Shown: positions 1-8,174 of the stretch, piece by piece
How the letters are laid out: every line of letters starts with the position of its first letter
Numbering within the stretch: the first letter of the stretch is position 1
Assembly: GCF_021216675.1 (NCBI RefSeq)
Contig: NZ_CP086120.1
Span: 5,582,001-5,646,000, forward strand
From: Streptomyces gobiensis
GTDB lineage: Bacteria; Actinomycetota; Actinomycetes; Streptomycetales; Streptomycetaceae
Direction of reading: 5' to 3'
Length of the DNA stretch: 64,000 bases
Notes under the pieces: generated by a model
What the model saw: the letters and a program-made list of their open reading frames with translations, nothing else
Databases searched by the model: none
Told to the model about the DNA's origin: nothing
Translations under genes and position numbers: made by a program

Positions 1-57
1 GCTGTGTCGCCCCGGTCTCGGCGTAGCTGAAGTCTTCCGTCACCAGCCGAGTATCGC

Positions 58-1647
58 TCACTGCCCGACCCGGCCCGGCTGCAACACCTGGGTGAACAGC
101 ACCGCGCCGCCCTCCTCGCGCAGCCGCACCGTCAGTTCGCCGCTCTCTGCGTCGATATCGACCTGGCCGAAGAACTGCCCGCCCTTGCTGGGCGGCACGT
201 TGGCCTCGGCTGGCGCCTTGATAAAGGACTGCTCAGGGCCGAAGGTGGCGTCCAGCTTCACCGCGGGGAAACCGCCCGCGTTGAGCGGCCCGGACACAAA
301 CTCCCAGAAGGGCGCGAAGTCTTTGAAGGCCGCCCGCGAGGGGTCGTAGTGCTGCGCCGAGGTGTAGTGGACATCGGCCGTGAACCACACCGTGCCGGTG
401 ATCCGCCAGTGTTTGATGTGCCGCAGCAGCTCGGCGATCTGCAGCTCCCGGCCCAGCGGGGCACCCGGATCACCCTGGGCGATCGCTTCGAAGTTCTCCG
501 GCCCGTCCGCGACGACCAGTCCCAGGGGCATATCCGAGGCGATCACCTTCCACACCGCCCGCGACCGGGACAGCGCCCGCTTCAGCCAGGCCAGCTGCCG
601 CTCACCGAGGACGCCCTGGGATTCCTGCGGCTGGCGGCCCGGCGAGTTGGCGTTGCGATAGGTGCGCATATCGAGCACAAAGACATCAAGCAGCGGCCCG
701 TGGTGCACCACCCGGTACACCCGGCCGTCCTCGTCTTCCGGCGGCAGCGTGCTCAGCGGAAAGTACTCGCTGAACGCCCGCCGCGAACGGGCGGCCAGCA
801 CCTCCACGCTCTTCTCGGTATACCGGTCATCGTCCAGGATCTCGCCCGGATACCAGTTGTTGACCACCTCATGGTCGTCCCACTGGGTGATCGAGGGCAC
901 CTGAGCGTTGAACCGCCGCAGATTCTCATCCAGCAGGTTGTAGCGGAAATTCCCCCGGAACTCGGCGAGCGTCTCGGCGACCTTGGACTTCTCCTCGGTG
1001 GTGACATTGCGCCAGACACCGCCGTCCGGGAGCCGCACCACCGGCTCGATCGGGTTGTCCGCGTAGACCGTATCGCCGCTGTGCAGAAAGAAGTCCGGGT
1101 CCAGGCGCCGCATCTCTTCGAAGACGGGGAAGCCCCCACGGTCCGGATTGATGCCCCAGCCCTGCCCCGCCACATCACCCGACCACAGAAAACGCACCCC
1201 TGCCCGGCGCCCGGCCGGTGCGGTACGGAAGGTGCCGTACACCGGCTCACCCATGCGCCGCGGGTCCCCGGGGTCGCTGAGCAGCACCCGGTAGTGGATC
1301 TGCTCACCCGGCGGCAGCCCACGCAGCACGGTCCTCCCGGTGAAGTCCGTGCCAGGGCCGATCAGGGGACCCCGCCAGCACCGCGGATCGCGGAACGACT
1401 CGGTCGCGGATGTCTCGACGACCATCCGGGCCGGCCGGTCGGAGCGCACCCACACCAGCCCGGACGAGGAGGTGACATCGCCGGCCTGAACCCCCCAGCG
1501 TGCACCGGGCCGCCCCGTCAGCGCCTGCGCGGGCGCGTAACCGATGAGCGCGGCGGGCAGTGTGAGCGCCGCGGATGTGGCCAGCGAGCCACGCAGCACC
1601 GCGCGCCGACCAGGCTTGGCAGCGATGGACGAGCCGCCCTGTGTCAT
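58..1647 (-). CDS. phoD: PhoD-family alkaline phosphatase, Tat-exported
   Basis: 529-aa secreted metallophosphatase that should release phosphate from phosphomonoesters or diesters outside the cell. The N-terminus has a twin-arginine signal (GRRAVLRG, R14-R15) followed by an Ala/Leu-rich stretch ending near APAQA. A PhoD N-terminal beta domain follows, then the metal-binding motifs FLHSGDTVYADNP, QWDDHEVVNNW and TADVHYTS. The ATG at 1647 is chosen because AGGAGG lies just upstream; the frame is open further out but without signal-peptide logic. A perfect 17-bp tandem repeat sits directly upstream. PHO boxes (GTTCACC repeats) were not seen. Confidence 0.9.
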   Translation of the reverse strand: MTQGGSSIAAKPGRRAVLRGSLATSAALTLPAALIGYAPAQALTGRPGARWGVQAGDVTSSSGLVWVRSDRPARMVVETSATESFRDPRCWRGPLIGPGTDFTGRTVLRGLPPGEQIHYRVLLSDPGDPRRMGEPVYGTFRTAPAGRRAGVRFLWSGDVAGQGWGINPDRGGFPVFEEMRRLDPDFFLHSGDTVYADNPIEPVVRLPDGGVWRNVTTEEKSKVAETLAEFRGNFRYNLLDENLRRFNAQVPSITQWDDHEVVNNWYPGEILDDDRYTEKSVEVLAARSRRAFSEYFPLSTLPPEDEDGRVYRVVHHGPLLDVFVLDMRTYRNANSPGRQPQESQGVLGERQLAWLKRALSRSRAVWKVIASDMPLGLVVADGPENFEAIAQGDPGAPLGRELQIAELLRHIKHWRITGTVWFTADVHYTSAQHYDPSRAAFKDFAPFWEFVSGPLNAGGFPAVKLDATFGPEQSFIKAPAEANVPPSKGGQFFGQVDIDAESGELTVRLREEGGAVLFTQVLQPGRVGQ

Positions 1648-1666
1648 AAACGAGCCTCCTGTGCTG

Positions 1667-1700
1667 CGGGATTCCCATGGAACCGGGATTCCCATGGAAC
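1667..1700. repeat. 17-bp perfect tandem repeat upstream of phoD
   Basis: Two adjacent identical copies of CGGGATTCCCATGGAAC (1667-1683 and 1684-1700). Each copy contains the small palindromes GGGATTCCC-like and CCATGG. They lie 20-53 nt upstream of the phosphatase start codon, in the promoter/leader, so a regulator-binding direct repeat is possible. It does not match the PhoP box as I know it. Confidence 0.8.
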
Positions 1701-1801
1701 ACGGCAGGAACACGGGCAGGCCCAACGCAGGACGGCATTCTCGTGACAAACGCGTGTGCGTCAGCCGAACCCGCCCCGGGAACAGCCGCGGCCCGGCGTC
1801 C

Positions 1802-2662
1802 CTACGCCGCCCGGACCAGGGCCGGTGCGCGCACCGTGTCGAGAATGACCCGGGTGACCAGTGCCGGATCATCGTTCATCGGCACATGCCCGCACCCGGG
1901 CAGCCGCACCAGCCGGGCACCCGGTATGGCCCGTTTGGCCCGTATTCCCTGACGGGGCAACAGCAGTCGGTCACGGGTACCCCAGCCGATCGTCACCGGG
2001 ACATCCGGCACATTGTCGGAGAACACCACGCCCGGCCGCCGCCCGGCCGCCAGGGTGGGCTCGAATCCGGGCGCCTCCCGCAGCGCGTGGGTCTCGGCGA
2101 TGACAGCCTCGGCCGAACGGCGGCCGGGCCGGGCGTATATGGCGCCGGCTATCGCGGCGCGCCCGACCGCCGTACGGGCCAGCCGCGCCACCACCGGCGG
2201 GGGCAGCGCACTCGCCCCGATACGCATCCCGCTCAGCACGCCGAAGGCGTAGCGCCGCTCCGGCTCCGTCCAGAACCCGGCGGGGGACAGCGCGGTGACC
2301 GAGCGCACCAGCCGCTCGCGGCCGAGCTCCAGCGCCAGCAGACCGCCCAGTGAATTCCCGGCGACATGCGGCCGGTCCACGCCCAGCGCCGCGCATATCT
2401 CCCGCAGCAGCGGAACCACCGTGCCCAGGTCATAGGCGTAGCCATCGGGCAGCGCCGGTGACTGGCCGAAACCCGGCAGATCCAGCGCTATCACGTCGTA
2501 CGAGGCGGCGAGAGCGCTCGTCACCGGTTCCCACGCCTGCAGATGATGTCCGATCCCGTGCAGCAGGACCAAGGGCTCACCGGCACCGCGCCGTTCATAG
2601 GCCACCGTGAAGTCGGGCCGTCCGGCGGGTGAGACACAAACGAAGGACACGGGACCAGTCAT
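1802..2662 (-). CDS. alpha/beta hydrolase
   Basis: 286-aa alpha/beta-hydrolase fold protein, substrate unknown. The oxyanion/HG motif LLHGIGHH is near residue 35, the nucleophile elbow GNSLGG near residue 105 and the catalytic His in GCGHVPMNDDP near the C-terminus. It has no signal peptide and is presumably cytosolic. The ATG at 2662 is preferred over an upstream in-frame start because AAGGAGCT lies 6-10 nt ahead of it. It is transcribed divergently from the sigma factor at 2785. The family includes esterases, lactonases and C-C hydrolases; the sequence alone does not choose among them. Confidence 0.8.
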   Translation of the reverse strand: MTGPVSFVCVSPAGRPDFTVAYERRGAGEPLVLLHGIGHHLQAWEPVTSALAASYDVIALDLPGFGQSPALPDGYAYDLGTVVPLLREICAALGVDRPHVAGNSLGGLLALELGRERLVRSVTALSPAGFWTEPERRYAFGVLSGMRIGASALPPPVVARLARTAVGRAAIAGAIYARPGRRSAEAVIAETHALREAPGFEPTLAAGRRPGVVFSDNVPDVPVTIGWGTRDRLLLPRQGIRAKRAIPGARLVRLPGCGHVPMNDDPALVTRVILDTVRAPALVRAA

Positions 2663-2784
2663 CACAAGCTCCTTGTCGCGACGGGACGTCAATTTCATCG
2701 ACACCCTGTCAGTAACTGCGGCCGTGCGGAAGGCGGAGAAGAGCCGCCTGGACAGAGCCGGTTTCCGTCAGGTGGGATGCTCCC

Positions 2785-3675
2785 GTGGCAGACGACAGCG
2801 TGACCGAGGTCTTCGAGGAACACCGTCCGACCCTGCTGGGGGTGGCCTACCGGATGCTCGGCCGGGTGGCCGACGCCGAGGACGTGGTTCAGGAGTCCTG
2901 GCTGCGCTGGTCCGCCGCGGACCGTACCGGTGTACGCGAACCTCGCGCGTATCTGGTCCGCGTCACCACCCGGCTCGCCATCGACCGGCTGCGCCAGGCC
3001 AAGGCCCGCCGGGAGTCCTATGTCGGTCCCTGGCTGCCCGAGCCGCTGGTGACCGATCTGGGCGGCACCGTCCCGGACACCGCGGAGCGCGCGGTGCTCG
3101 CCGAATCTGTCTCACTGGCCGTGCTGGTGGTGCTGGAATCGCTTTCCCCGCTGGAGCGGGCGGTGTTCGTGCTCCGCGAGGCTTTCGGCTTCCCCTACGC
3201 CGAGATCGCCACCGCCCTGAAGCGCGGTGAGGCGGCCGTACGGCAGCTCGCGGGCCGCGCCCGCCGCCATGTCGAGGAACGTAGGCCGCGCTTCGATGTC
3301 GACCCCGCCCAGCAGCGCGACCTCACGGAGCGGTTCCTTGCCGCCGCCACCGGCGGCGACTTGGCGGGGCTGCTCGCCGTTCTCGCGCCCGATGTGCGGC
3401 TGATCGGGGACGGCGGCGGCAAGGCCAAGGCCCCGCTGCGGGTCATCGAGAGCGCCGACAAGGTCGGCCGCTTCCTCGCGGCCGTCGGACCGACCCCGCT
3501 GTCCGGCCTCGGCTTCGCCTTCCTGGAGCTCAACGGCGCCCCCGCGGTGCTCGCCACCACTGAGGGGCGCCCGTACACCGCCTTTGTTCTCGATATCGCT
3601 GATGGCCGCGTTCAATCTGTCTACGTCATGACAAACCCGGATAAGATCGCCCATCTGGCGGCGCAGCCGCTCTAG
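2785..3675 (+). CDS. ECF sigma factor, SigJ-like with SnoaL-like C-terminal domain
   Basis: 296-aa extracytoplasmic-function sigma factor. Region 2 is at about residues 10-75 (LLGVAYRMLGRVADAEDVVQ) and region 4 at about 115-170 (LERAVFVLREAFGFPYAEIA, then an HTH). The extra ~120 C-terminal residues have the SnoaL/NTF2-like pattern of the SigJ (ECF41-type) group, where this domain replaces a classical anti-sigma factor. The start is a GTG at 2785. A weak hairpin follows the stop. The divergent alpha/beta hydrolase may be a target, because ECF41 factors often sit beside the enzyme they control; that is inference. Confidence 0.88.
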   Translation: MADDSVTEVFEEHRPTLLGVAYRMLGRVADAEDVVQESWLRWSAADRTGVREPRAYLVRVTTRLAIDRLRQAKARRESYVGPWLPEPLVTDLGGTVPDTAERAVLAESVSLAVLVVLESLSPLERAVFVLREAFGFPYAEIATALKRGEAAVRQLAGRARRHVEERRPRFDVDPAQQRDLTERFLAAATGGDLAGLLAVLAPDVRLIGDGGGKAKAPLRVIESADKVGRFLAAVGPTPLSGLGFAFLELNGAPAVLATTEGRPYTAFVLDIADGRVQSVYVMTNPDKIAHLAAQPL

Positions 3676-3709
3676 CCCGCCGACGCCCCCGGCACCGCTC
3701 TCCCCGGCG

Positions 3710-3729
3710 GCCGCCGATGTTACGGCGGC
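3710..3729 (+). terminator. weak hairpin after the sigma factor gene
   Basis: GCCGCCG (3710-3716) pairs with CGGCGGC (3723-3729) over a 6-nt loop. The stem is only 7 bp and no U-tract follows, so termination is only possible. Confidence 0.3.
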
Positions 3730-3762
3730 GGCGTATGGGGGGCGTATGGGGGGCGTATGGGG
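3730..3762. repeat. three perfect 11-bp tandem repeats
   Basis: GGCGTATGGGG occurs three times back to back (3730-3740, 3741-3751, 3752-3762), about 20 nt upstream of the dre-like operator of the GntR gene. It may be a slippage repeat or a helically phased direct-repeat binding site, since 11 bp is close to one turn. Confidence 0.8.
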
Positions 3763-3779
3763 CTGAGTCCGCATGCCGG

Positions 3780-3815
3780 ATTGGTCTTGACCAAGGGATG
3801 GGGCCGTCCTATGGT
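3780..3815 (+). promoter_or_regulatory. dre-like operator over a sigma70-type promoter
   Basis: ATTGGTCTTGACCAAG (3780-3795) is a near-palindrome that closely resembles the DasR-responsive element core TGGTCTAGACCA. Its right half contains the -35 box TTGACC (3787-3792). A -10 box TATGGT (3810-3815) follows at the ideal 17-bp spacing. A GntR/HutC protein bound here would block RNA polymerase. The adjacent gene encodes such a protein, so autoregulation or control by DasR are both possible. Confidence 0.65.
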
Positions 3816-3892
3816 CACAGGCATACGCAACAACCTTTAAAAAACAAGCGCGCGTAAACCCCGCTGGGGACACGGCTATTGCGGAGGTAAGG

Positions 3893-4624
3893 GTGGGGAC
3901 CACGCAGTTGGAGACGGTGCCGGAGCCGAAGTACTGGCATCTGAAGACCGTGCTCGCTGAGGCGCTCGACTCCGAGTTCGCGGTCGGGCAGATCCTGCCG
4001 AACGAACGGGAGCTCGCCGCCCGTTACGGGGTCGCCAGGGCGACTTTGCGACAGGCCCTGGAACAGCTTGAGTTCGAAGGCCGGCTGCAGCGCCGCCGTG
4101 GCGTGGGCACCACCGTCGCCCCGCCGCGCGTCGGCGTGGACGTCGCCCCCGTAGAGGACAGCTGGCCCGGCGCGCCCGGCGACGCCTGGCAGACCGACGG
4201 CTGCGAGGAGGTGTCGCCGCCCGCCCGGGTCGCCCGGCTGCTCGACGCGTCCACCACGGAGCCCGTGTCCGCGGTGCGCCGCACCCGCAGGGCACACGGC
4301 CAGACCGTCGCGACCGAGCTCCTGTACGTCCCGTGCGCCGCCACCCCCGGCATATCCGGCAGCGGAGCGGCCCGCGGCCACGCCGCGCTGCGTGCGCTGC
4401 ACCATCTGGAGCTCGAAGGCCAGGAGCGCTCCGTGGAGTTGGGCTCCGCCCGCGCCGATGACGCCCGGCAGCTGGACCGGCTGCCCGGCGCCCCCGTTCT
4501 CGTCGTCACCACCCGCTATCTCTCCGGCGGCGCCACCATGGCGGTCGCGGTCTCGACGTATCGGGCCGACACCTGCCGGCTCACCTTCGGCGACACCGGC
4601 GCCGTGGAGCTCCTGGCGAGCTGA
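3893..4624 (+). CDS. GntR-family transcriptional regulator (HutC/UTRA type)
   Basis: 243-aa regulator with an N-terminal winged helix (about 10-80; PNERELAARYGVARATLRQA, then a basic wing RRRGVGTTVAPP) and a C-terminal ligand-binding half of UTRA character. The start is a GTG at 3893 with GGAGG five bases upstream. Its promoter carries a dre-like site. HutC-type proteins often sense phosphorylated sugars or amino-acid catabolites; the ligand here is unknown. It converges on the ROK regulator gene, 24 nt between stops, so two sugar-type repressors are adjacent. Confidence 0.87.
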   Translation: MGTTQLETVPEPKYWHLKTVLAEALDSEFAVGQILPNERELAARYGVARATLRQALEQLEFEGRLQRRRGVGTTVAPPRVGVDVAPVEDSWPGAPGDAWQTDGCEEVSPPARVARLLDASTTEPVSAVRRTRRAHGQTVATELLYVPCAATPGISGSGAARGHAALRALHHLELEGQERSVELGSARADDARQLDRLPGAPVLVVTTRYLSGGATMAVAVSTYRADTCRLTFGDTGAVELLAS

Positions 4625-4648
4625 CGGCCACAGGGGAGCCCGGGGGCG

Positions 4649-5803
4649 TCAGCCGCGCATGGCGCCCTCCAGCGCGAACAGTTGCTCCTCGACATGGTCG
4701 AGCGCCAGCCGCAGCGCCCCCGTCGCGACGGCTGCTTCGCCCAGCACCGACAGTGCGACGCGCGGCGGGCGCAGACAGTAGCGCGCCAGCTCATCGCGGA
4801 GGGGATCCAGCACCCCGTCCAGCCCGGCGGCCCAGCCGCCGACCACCACCAGTTCCGGGTCCAGCGCCAGCACCAGCGCGGCCACATCGTGCACCAGCCG
4901 CTGGATAAAGCGGTCCATGGCCTGCCGGGCCTGCTCATCGCCGTCCCGCGCCAGCGTGAAGACCCGGGCCACGGCTGCTTCGTCCAGTGGGTGCAGCGGC
5001 TCGCCCGTGGTCGAGAGAAGCCGCTCGGGGAAGGCCTCCCGGCCCAGCAGATGCAGCGCCCCGATCTCCCCCGCCGCCCCGCCGTAGCCCCGGTGCAGCC
5101 GTCCGCCGATCAGTGAACCGGCCCCCGGGCTCAGCCCGGCCAGCACCATCACCGCGTCATCGCAGCCGACTGCCGAGCCCTTCCAGTGCTCGGCCAGCAC
5201 GGCCGCGTTGGCGTCGTTCTCGACCAGCACCGGACAGCGGAACGAACGCCGCAGCCGTTCACCGAGCGGCAGCCCCGTCCACCCCGGCAGCGCGGTGCAC
5301 AGCCGCACGGTGCCATCCGCGGTCACGATCCCGGGGCTGCCCACCCCCACGGCCCGCAGCGTGGAACGCGCCACCTCACAGCGGCGCAGCAGATCGGAGA
5401 CCGCGGTACGCACCCGGTCCAGCCGCTCATCGGCATCGGCCCCCTCGGACACCGCACGATCCGTGGTGCCCAGCAGCCGCCCGCCGAGGTCGGCGAGGAC
5501 CATTGACACGCGGTGCGGTCCGACCTCGATACCCAGCAGATGCCCGGCCTCCGCCCGGAAGCGGTAACGGCGGGCGGGCCTGCCCTGCCGCCGGGAGTCC
5601 GCCGGGCCGCCGGTGGCCTCGGCCACCAGCCCGGCCGTCGTCAGGCCCTCCACGACGCCCTCGACCGTGGGCCGGGACAGGCCGGTGGCCTGCACCAGGT
5701 CGGTCAGGGTCGGGGAGCCGGCGGCGGCCCGCAGCGCGCGCAGTACCACGGTGGAGTTGATTCTGCGCAGCAGGGACGGATCCCTGCCGGTGATCCTCCC
5801 CAA
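4649..5803 (-). CDS. ROK-family transcriptional regulator
   Basis: 384-aa ROK repressor/sugar-kinase-like protein. An N-terminal winged helix (LTDLVQATGLSRPTVEGVVE, about 25-60) precedes a ROK domain with an ATP/sugar-binding start (LGIEVGPHRVSMVLADLGG), VENDANAAVLAEHW and a glycine-rich segment. The usual ROK zinc cluster (CxCGxxGCxE) is absent; the corresponding segment reads GAAGEIGALHLLG, so zinc binding is unlikely. I chose a TTG start at 5803 because GGGAGG precedes it by six bases and the length then matches the family; a frame-open extension upstream is Pro/Arg-rich and probably untranslated. Confidence 0.82.
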   Translation of the reverse strand: MGRITGRDPSLLRRINSTVVLRALRAAAGSPTLTDLVQATGLSRPTVEGVVEGLTTAGLVAEATGGPADSRRQGRPARRYRFRAEAGHLLGIEVGPHRVSMVLADLGGRLLGTTDRAVSEGADADERLDRVRTAVSDLLRRCEVARSTLRAVGVGSPGIVTADGTVRLCTALPGWTGLPLGERLRRSFRCPVLVENDANAAVLAEHWKGSAVGCDDAVMVLAGLSPGAGSLIGGRLHRGYGGAAGEIGALHLLGREAFPERLLSTTGEPLHPLDEAAVARVFTLARDGDEQARQAMDRFIQRLVHDVAALVLALDPELVVVGGWAAGLDGVLDPLRDELARYCLRPPRVALSVLGEAAVATGALRLALDHVEEQLFALEGAMRG

Positions 5804-5912
5804 CGTCCGCCTCCCTGGCTGTGCACGTGTGGCCGGATCGTATCCGTTGGGCCGGAGCCCGGCGAGTGCGGGCGGTGACGTTTCTCCCGAGGCCACGACC
5901 GTGCGGGCGGGG

Positions 5913-7343
5913 TCAGAGGATCGACCCCGGAGCGTAGGCCGCGGCTTCCGGGTGCTGCTTGGTGATCTGCTCAATCCGGGCCACCACGGCGGCCACCTGG
6001 TCACCCGCGGCACCGGTGAACGAGAGCCGGTCAGCCATCAGCGCGTCCAGCCCCGCCCGGTCCAGCGGGATCCGCTCATCGGCGGCCAGCTTGTCCAGGA
6101 GCTCATTGCGCTCCGCGCCCTCGCGCAGCGCCAGCGCCGAGGCGACCGCGTGCTCCTTGATCACCTCATGGGCGACCTCCCGGCCGACCCCGGCGCGCAC
6201 CGCTCCCATCAGCACCTTCGTGGTCGCCAGGAACGGCAGATAGCGGTCCAGCTCCCGGGCCACCACCGCGGGGAAGGCGCCGAACTCGTCCAGCACCGTC
6301 AGGAAGGTCTCCAGCAGCCCGTCGAAGGCGAAGAAGGCGTCCGGCAGGGCGACCCGGCGCACCACCGAGCAGGAGACATCGCCCTCGTTCCACTGGTCGC
6401 CCGCCAGCTCCCCGGCCATCGAGGCGTAGCCGCGCAGAATCACGGCCAGGCCATTGACCCGCTCACAGGAGCGGGTGTTCATCTTGTGCGGCATCGCCGA
6501 GGAGCCGACCTGGCCCTCCTTGAAGCCCTCGGTCACCAGCTCCTGACCAGCCATCAGCCTGATCGTCTTGGCCAGCGACGACGGCGCGGCGGCCAGCTGC
6601 ACCAGCGCCGAGACGACGTCGTAGTCCAGCGAACGCGGATAGACCTGCCCCACCGAGGTGAACGCCTGCCCGAAGCCCAGATGCCCGGCGATCCGCCGCT
6701 CCAGCTCGGCGAGCTTCCCGGCGTCCCCGCCGAGCAGATCCAGCATGTCCTGCGCGGTGCCCACCGGGCCCTTGATACCGCGCAGCGGATAGCGGCCGAG
6801 CAGTTCCTCCAGCCGGGCATAGGCGACCAGCAGCTCATCGGCGGCGGTCGCGAAGCGCTTCCCGAGCGTGGTCGCCTGGGCGGCCACATTGTGCGAGCGC
6901 CCGGCCATCACCAGCTCGGCGTGCTCACCAGCCAGCTTTCCGAGCCGCGCCAGCAGGGCGACCGTACGGTCCCGTACGAGCTCCAGGGACAGCCGGATCT
7001 GCAACTGCTCGACATTCTCCGTCAGATCCCGCGAGGTCATGCCCTTGTGTACCTGTTCATGCCCGGCGAGCGCGTTGAACTCCTCGATCCGGGCCTTCAC
7101 ATCGTGCCGGGTGACCTTCTCGCGCTCCGCGATCGACGCCAGATCGACGTCCTCCAGCACCCGCTCATAGTCGGCGAGCGCCGCGTCCGGCACCTCGATG
7201 CCCAGGTCCTTCTGCGCCCGGAGCACCGCCAGCCACAGCCGCCGCTCCAGCGTCACCTTGTACTCGGGGGACCACAGGACAGCCAGCTGAGCGGAGGCGT
7301 AGCGGTTGGCCAGGACGTTCGGGATGCGCGGCTTGTCAGTCAC
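5913..7343 (-). CDS. purB: adenylosuccinate lyase
   Basis: 476-aa fumarase/aspartase-superfamily enzyme that acts twice in purine synthesis, cleaving SAICAR to AICAR and adenylosuccinate to AMP, each with release of fumarate. The superfamily signature GSSAMPHKMNTRSCERVNG (about residue 295) carries the flexible catalytic Ser loop, and TSRDLTENVEQLQ and MAGRSHNVAAQ match the other conserved regions. The start is a GTG at 7343; GGAGG lies almost against it, unusually close. The next gene upstream on the same strand ends 11 nt before. Confidence 0.95.
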   Translation of the reverse strand: MTDKPRIPNVLANRYASAQLAVLWSPEYKVTLERRLWLAVLRAQKDLGIEVPDAALADYERVLEDVDLASIAEREKVTRHDVKARIEEFNALAGHEQVHKGMTSRDLTENVEQLQIRLSLELVRDRTVALLARLGKLAGEHAELVMAGRSHNVAAQATTLGKRFATAADELLVAYARLEELLGRYPLRGIKGPVGTAQDMLDLLGGDAGKLAELERRIAGHLGFGQAFTSVGQVYPRSLDYDVVSALVQLAAAPSSLAKTIRLMAGQELVTEGFKEGQVGSSAMPHKMNTRSCERVNGLAVILRGYASMAGELAGDQWNEGDVSCSVVRRVALPDAFFAFDGLLETFLTVLDEFGAFPAVVARELDRYLPFLATTKVLMGAVRAGVGREVAHEVIKEHAVASALALREGAERNELLDKLAADERIPLDRAGLDALMADRLSFTGAAGDQVAAVVARIEQITKQHPEAAAYAPGSIL

Positions 7344-7354
7344 GCCTCCGGATT

Positions 7355-8137
7355 CTACGGGGTCTCCTCGCAGGCCAGCGGCGCCAGGTCGGGCCGCTTC
7401 GGCGCCCGGCCGTCCCCCGAGGACCGGCCGGTCAGCCGGCGCCCGATCCACGGGACCAGATGCTGCCGGGCGAAACGCAGATCCGCGCCGCGCCGCGCGT
7501 ACCAGTGAGGTGGGACAGCGGGCGGCAGCGGAGCATCCCAGTCCGACGCGGCCGGGTACCCCAGCCGCTGCCAGACCGCCTCGGCCACCCGGCGATGTCC
7601 CTCACCGGTCAGATGCAGCCGGTCATCCGCCCACATCCGGGTATCGCCCAGGGCCTCGGAGGCGTAGAGATCGACGACGAGCGCGCCATGCCGCGCCGCC
7701 AGCTCATCGATGAAGTCGAAGAGCCGCTCCATCCGTGACCGGCCTCGCTCCTGCAAGGGGCCGCGCCGTGCCGGGCTGCGCATCAGGACCAGCCGCCGGC
7801 AGCCGGGTGCCAGCTTCTCCACCGACTGTTCCAGCAGCCCGCAGACCCGGCCCATATCGCACTTGGGGCGCAGTACGTCGTTCAGCCCGCCGACCAGCGT
7901 CACCAGGTCAGCGCCCAGTGCGGCGGCGGCGTCCACCTGGTCATCGGCGATCTGCTGGATCAGCTTGCCGCGCACCGCGAGGTTGGCGTAGCGGAAGTCG
8001 TCCGTCCGGGCGGCCAGCCGGGCCGCGAGAAGGTCCGCCCAGCCCCGGTACGTACCGTCCGGGAGGGCGTCCGACATGCCCTCGGTGAACGAGTCACCGA
8101 GGGCGGCGAAGCTGCTGATCCGGGGTGCGGTCTCCAT
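7355..8137 (-). CDS. SGNH/GDSL-family hydrolase
   Basis: 260-aa SGNH esterase/lipase-fold protein. Block I is ALGDSFTEG near residue 12 (nucleophile Ser), block III is GGLNDVLRP (Gly and Asn of the oxyanion hole) and block V is DRLHLTGEGH (catalytic Asp and His). There is no signal peptide, so it is likely cytosolic. ATG at 8137. It ends 11 nt before purB starts, suggesting co-transcription, although no metabolic link is evident. Substrate unknown. Confidence 0.85.
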   Translation of the reverse strand: METAPRISSFAALGDSFTEGMSDALPDGTYRGWADLLAARLAARTDDFRYANLAVRGKLIQQIADDQVDAAAALGADLVTLVGGLNDVLRPKCDMGRVCGLLEQSVEKLAPGCRRLVLMRSPARRGPLQERGRSRMERLFDFIDELAARHGALVVDLYASEALGDTRMWADDRLHLTGEGHRRVAEAVWQRLGYPAASDWDAPLPPAVPPHWYARRGADLRFARQHLVPWIGRRLTGRSSGDGRAPKRPDLAPLACEETP

Positions 8138-8174
8138 GGCGGGGCCATCGTAACCGGTTGCCCCGGTCAATGAT

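Noticed and set aside
349..1746. 465-codon open frame antisense to phoD
   Set aside because: Shadow of the metallophosphatase; no motifs, His/Pro/Arg-rich.
5613..7508. 631-codon open frame antisense to purB
   Set aside because: The opposite strand encodes adenylosuccinate lyase with its full signature; this frame is low-complexity shadow.
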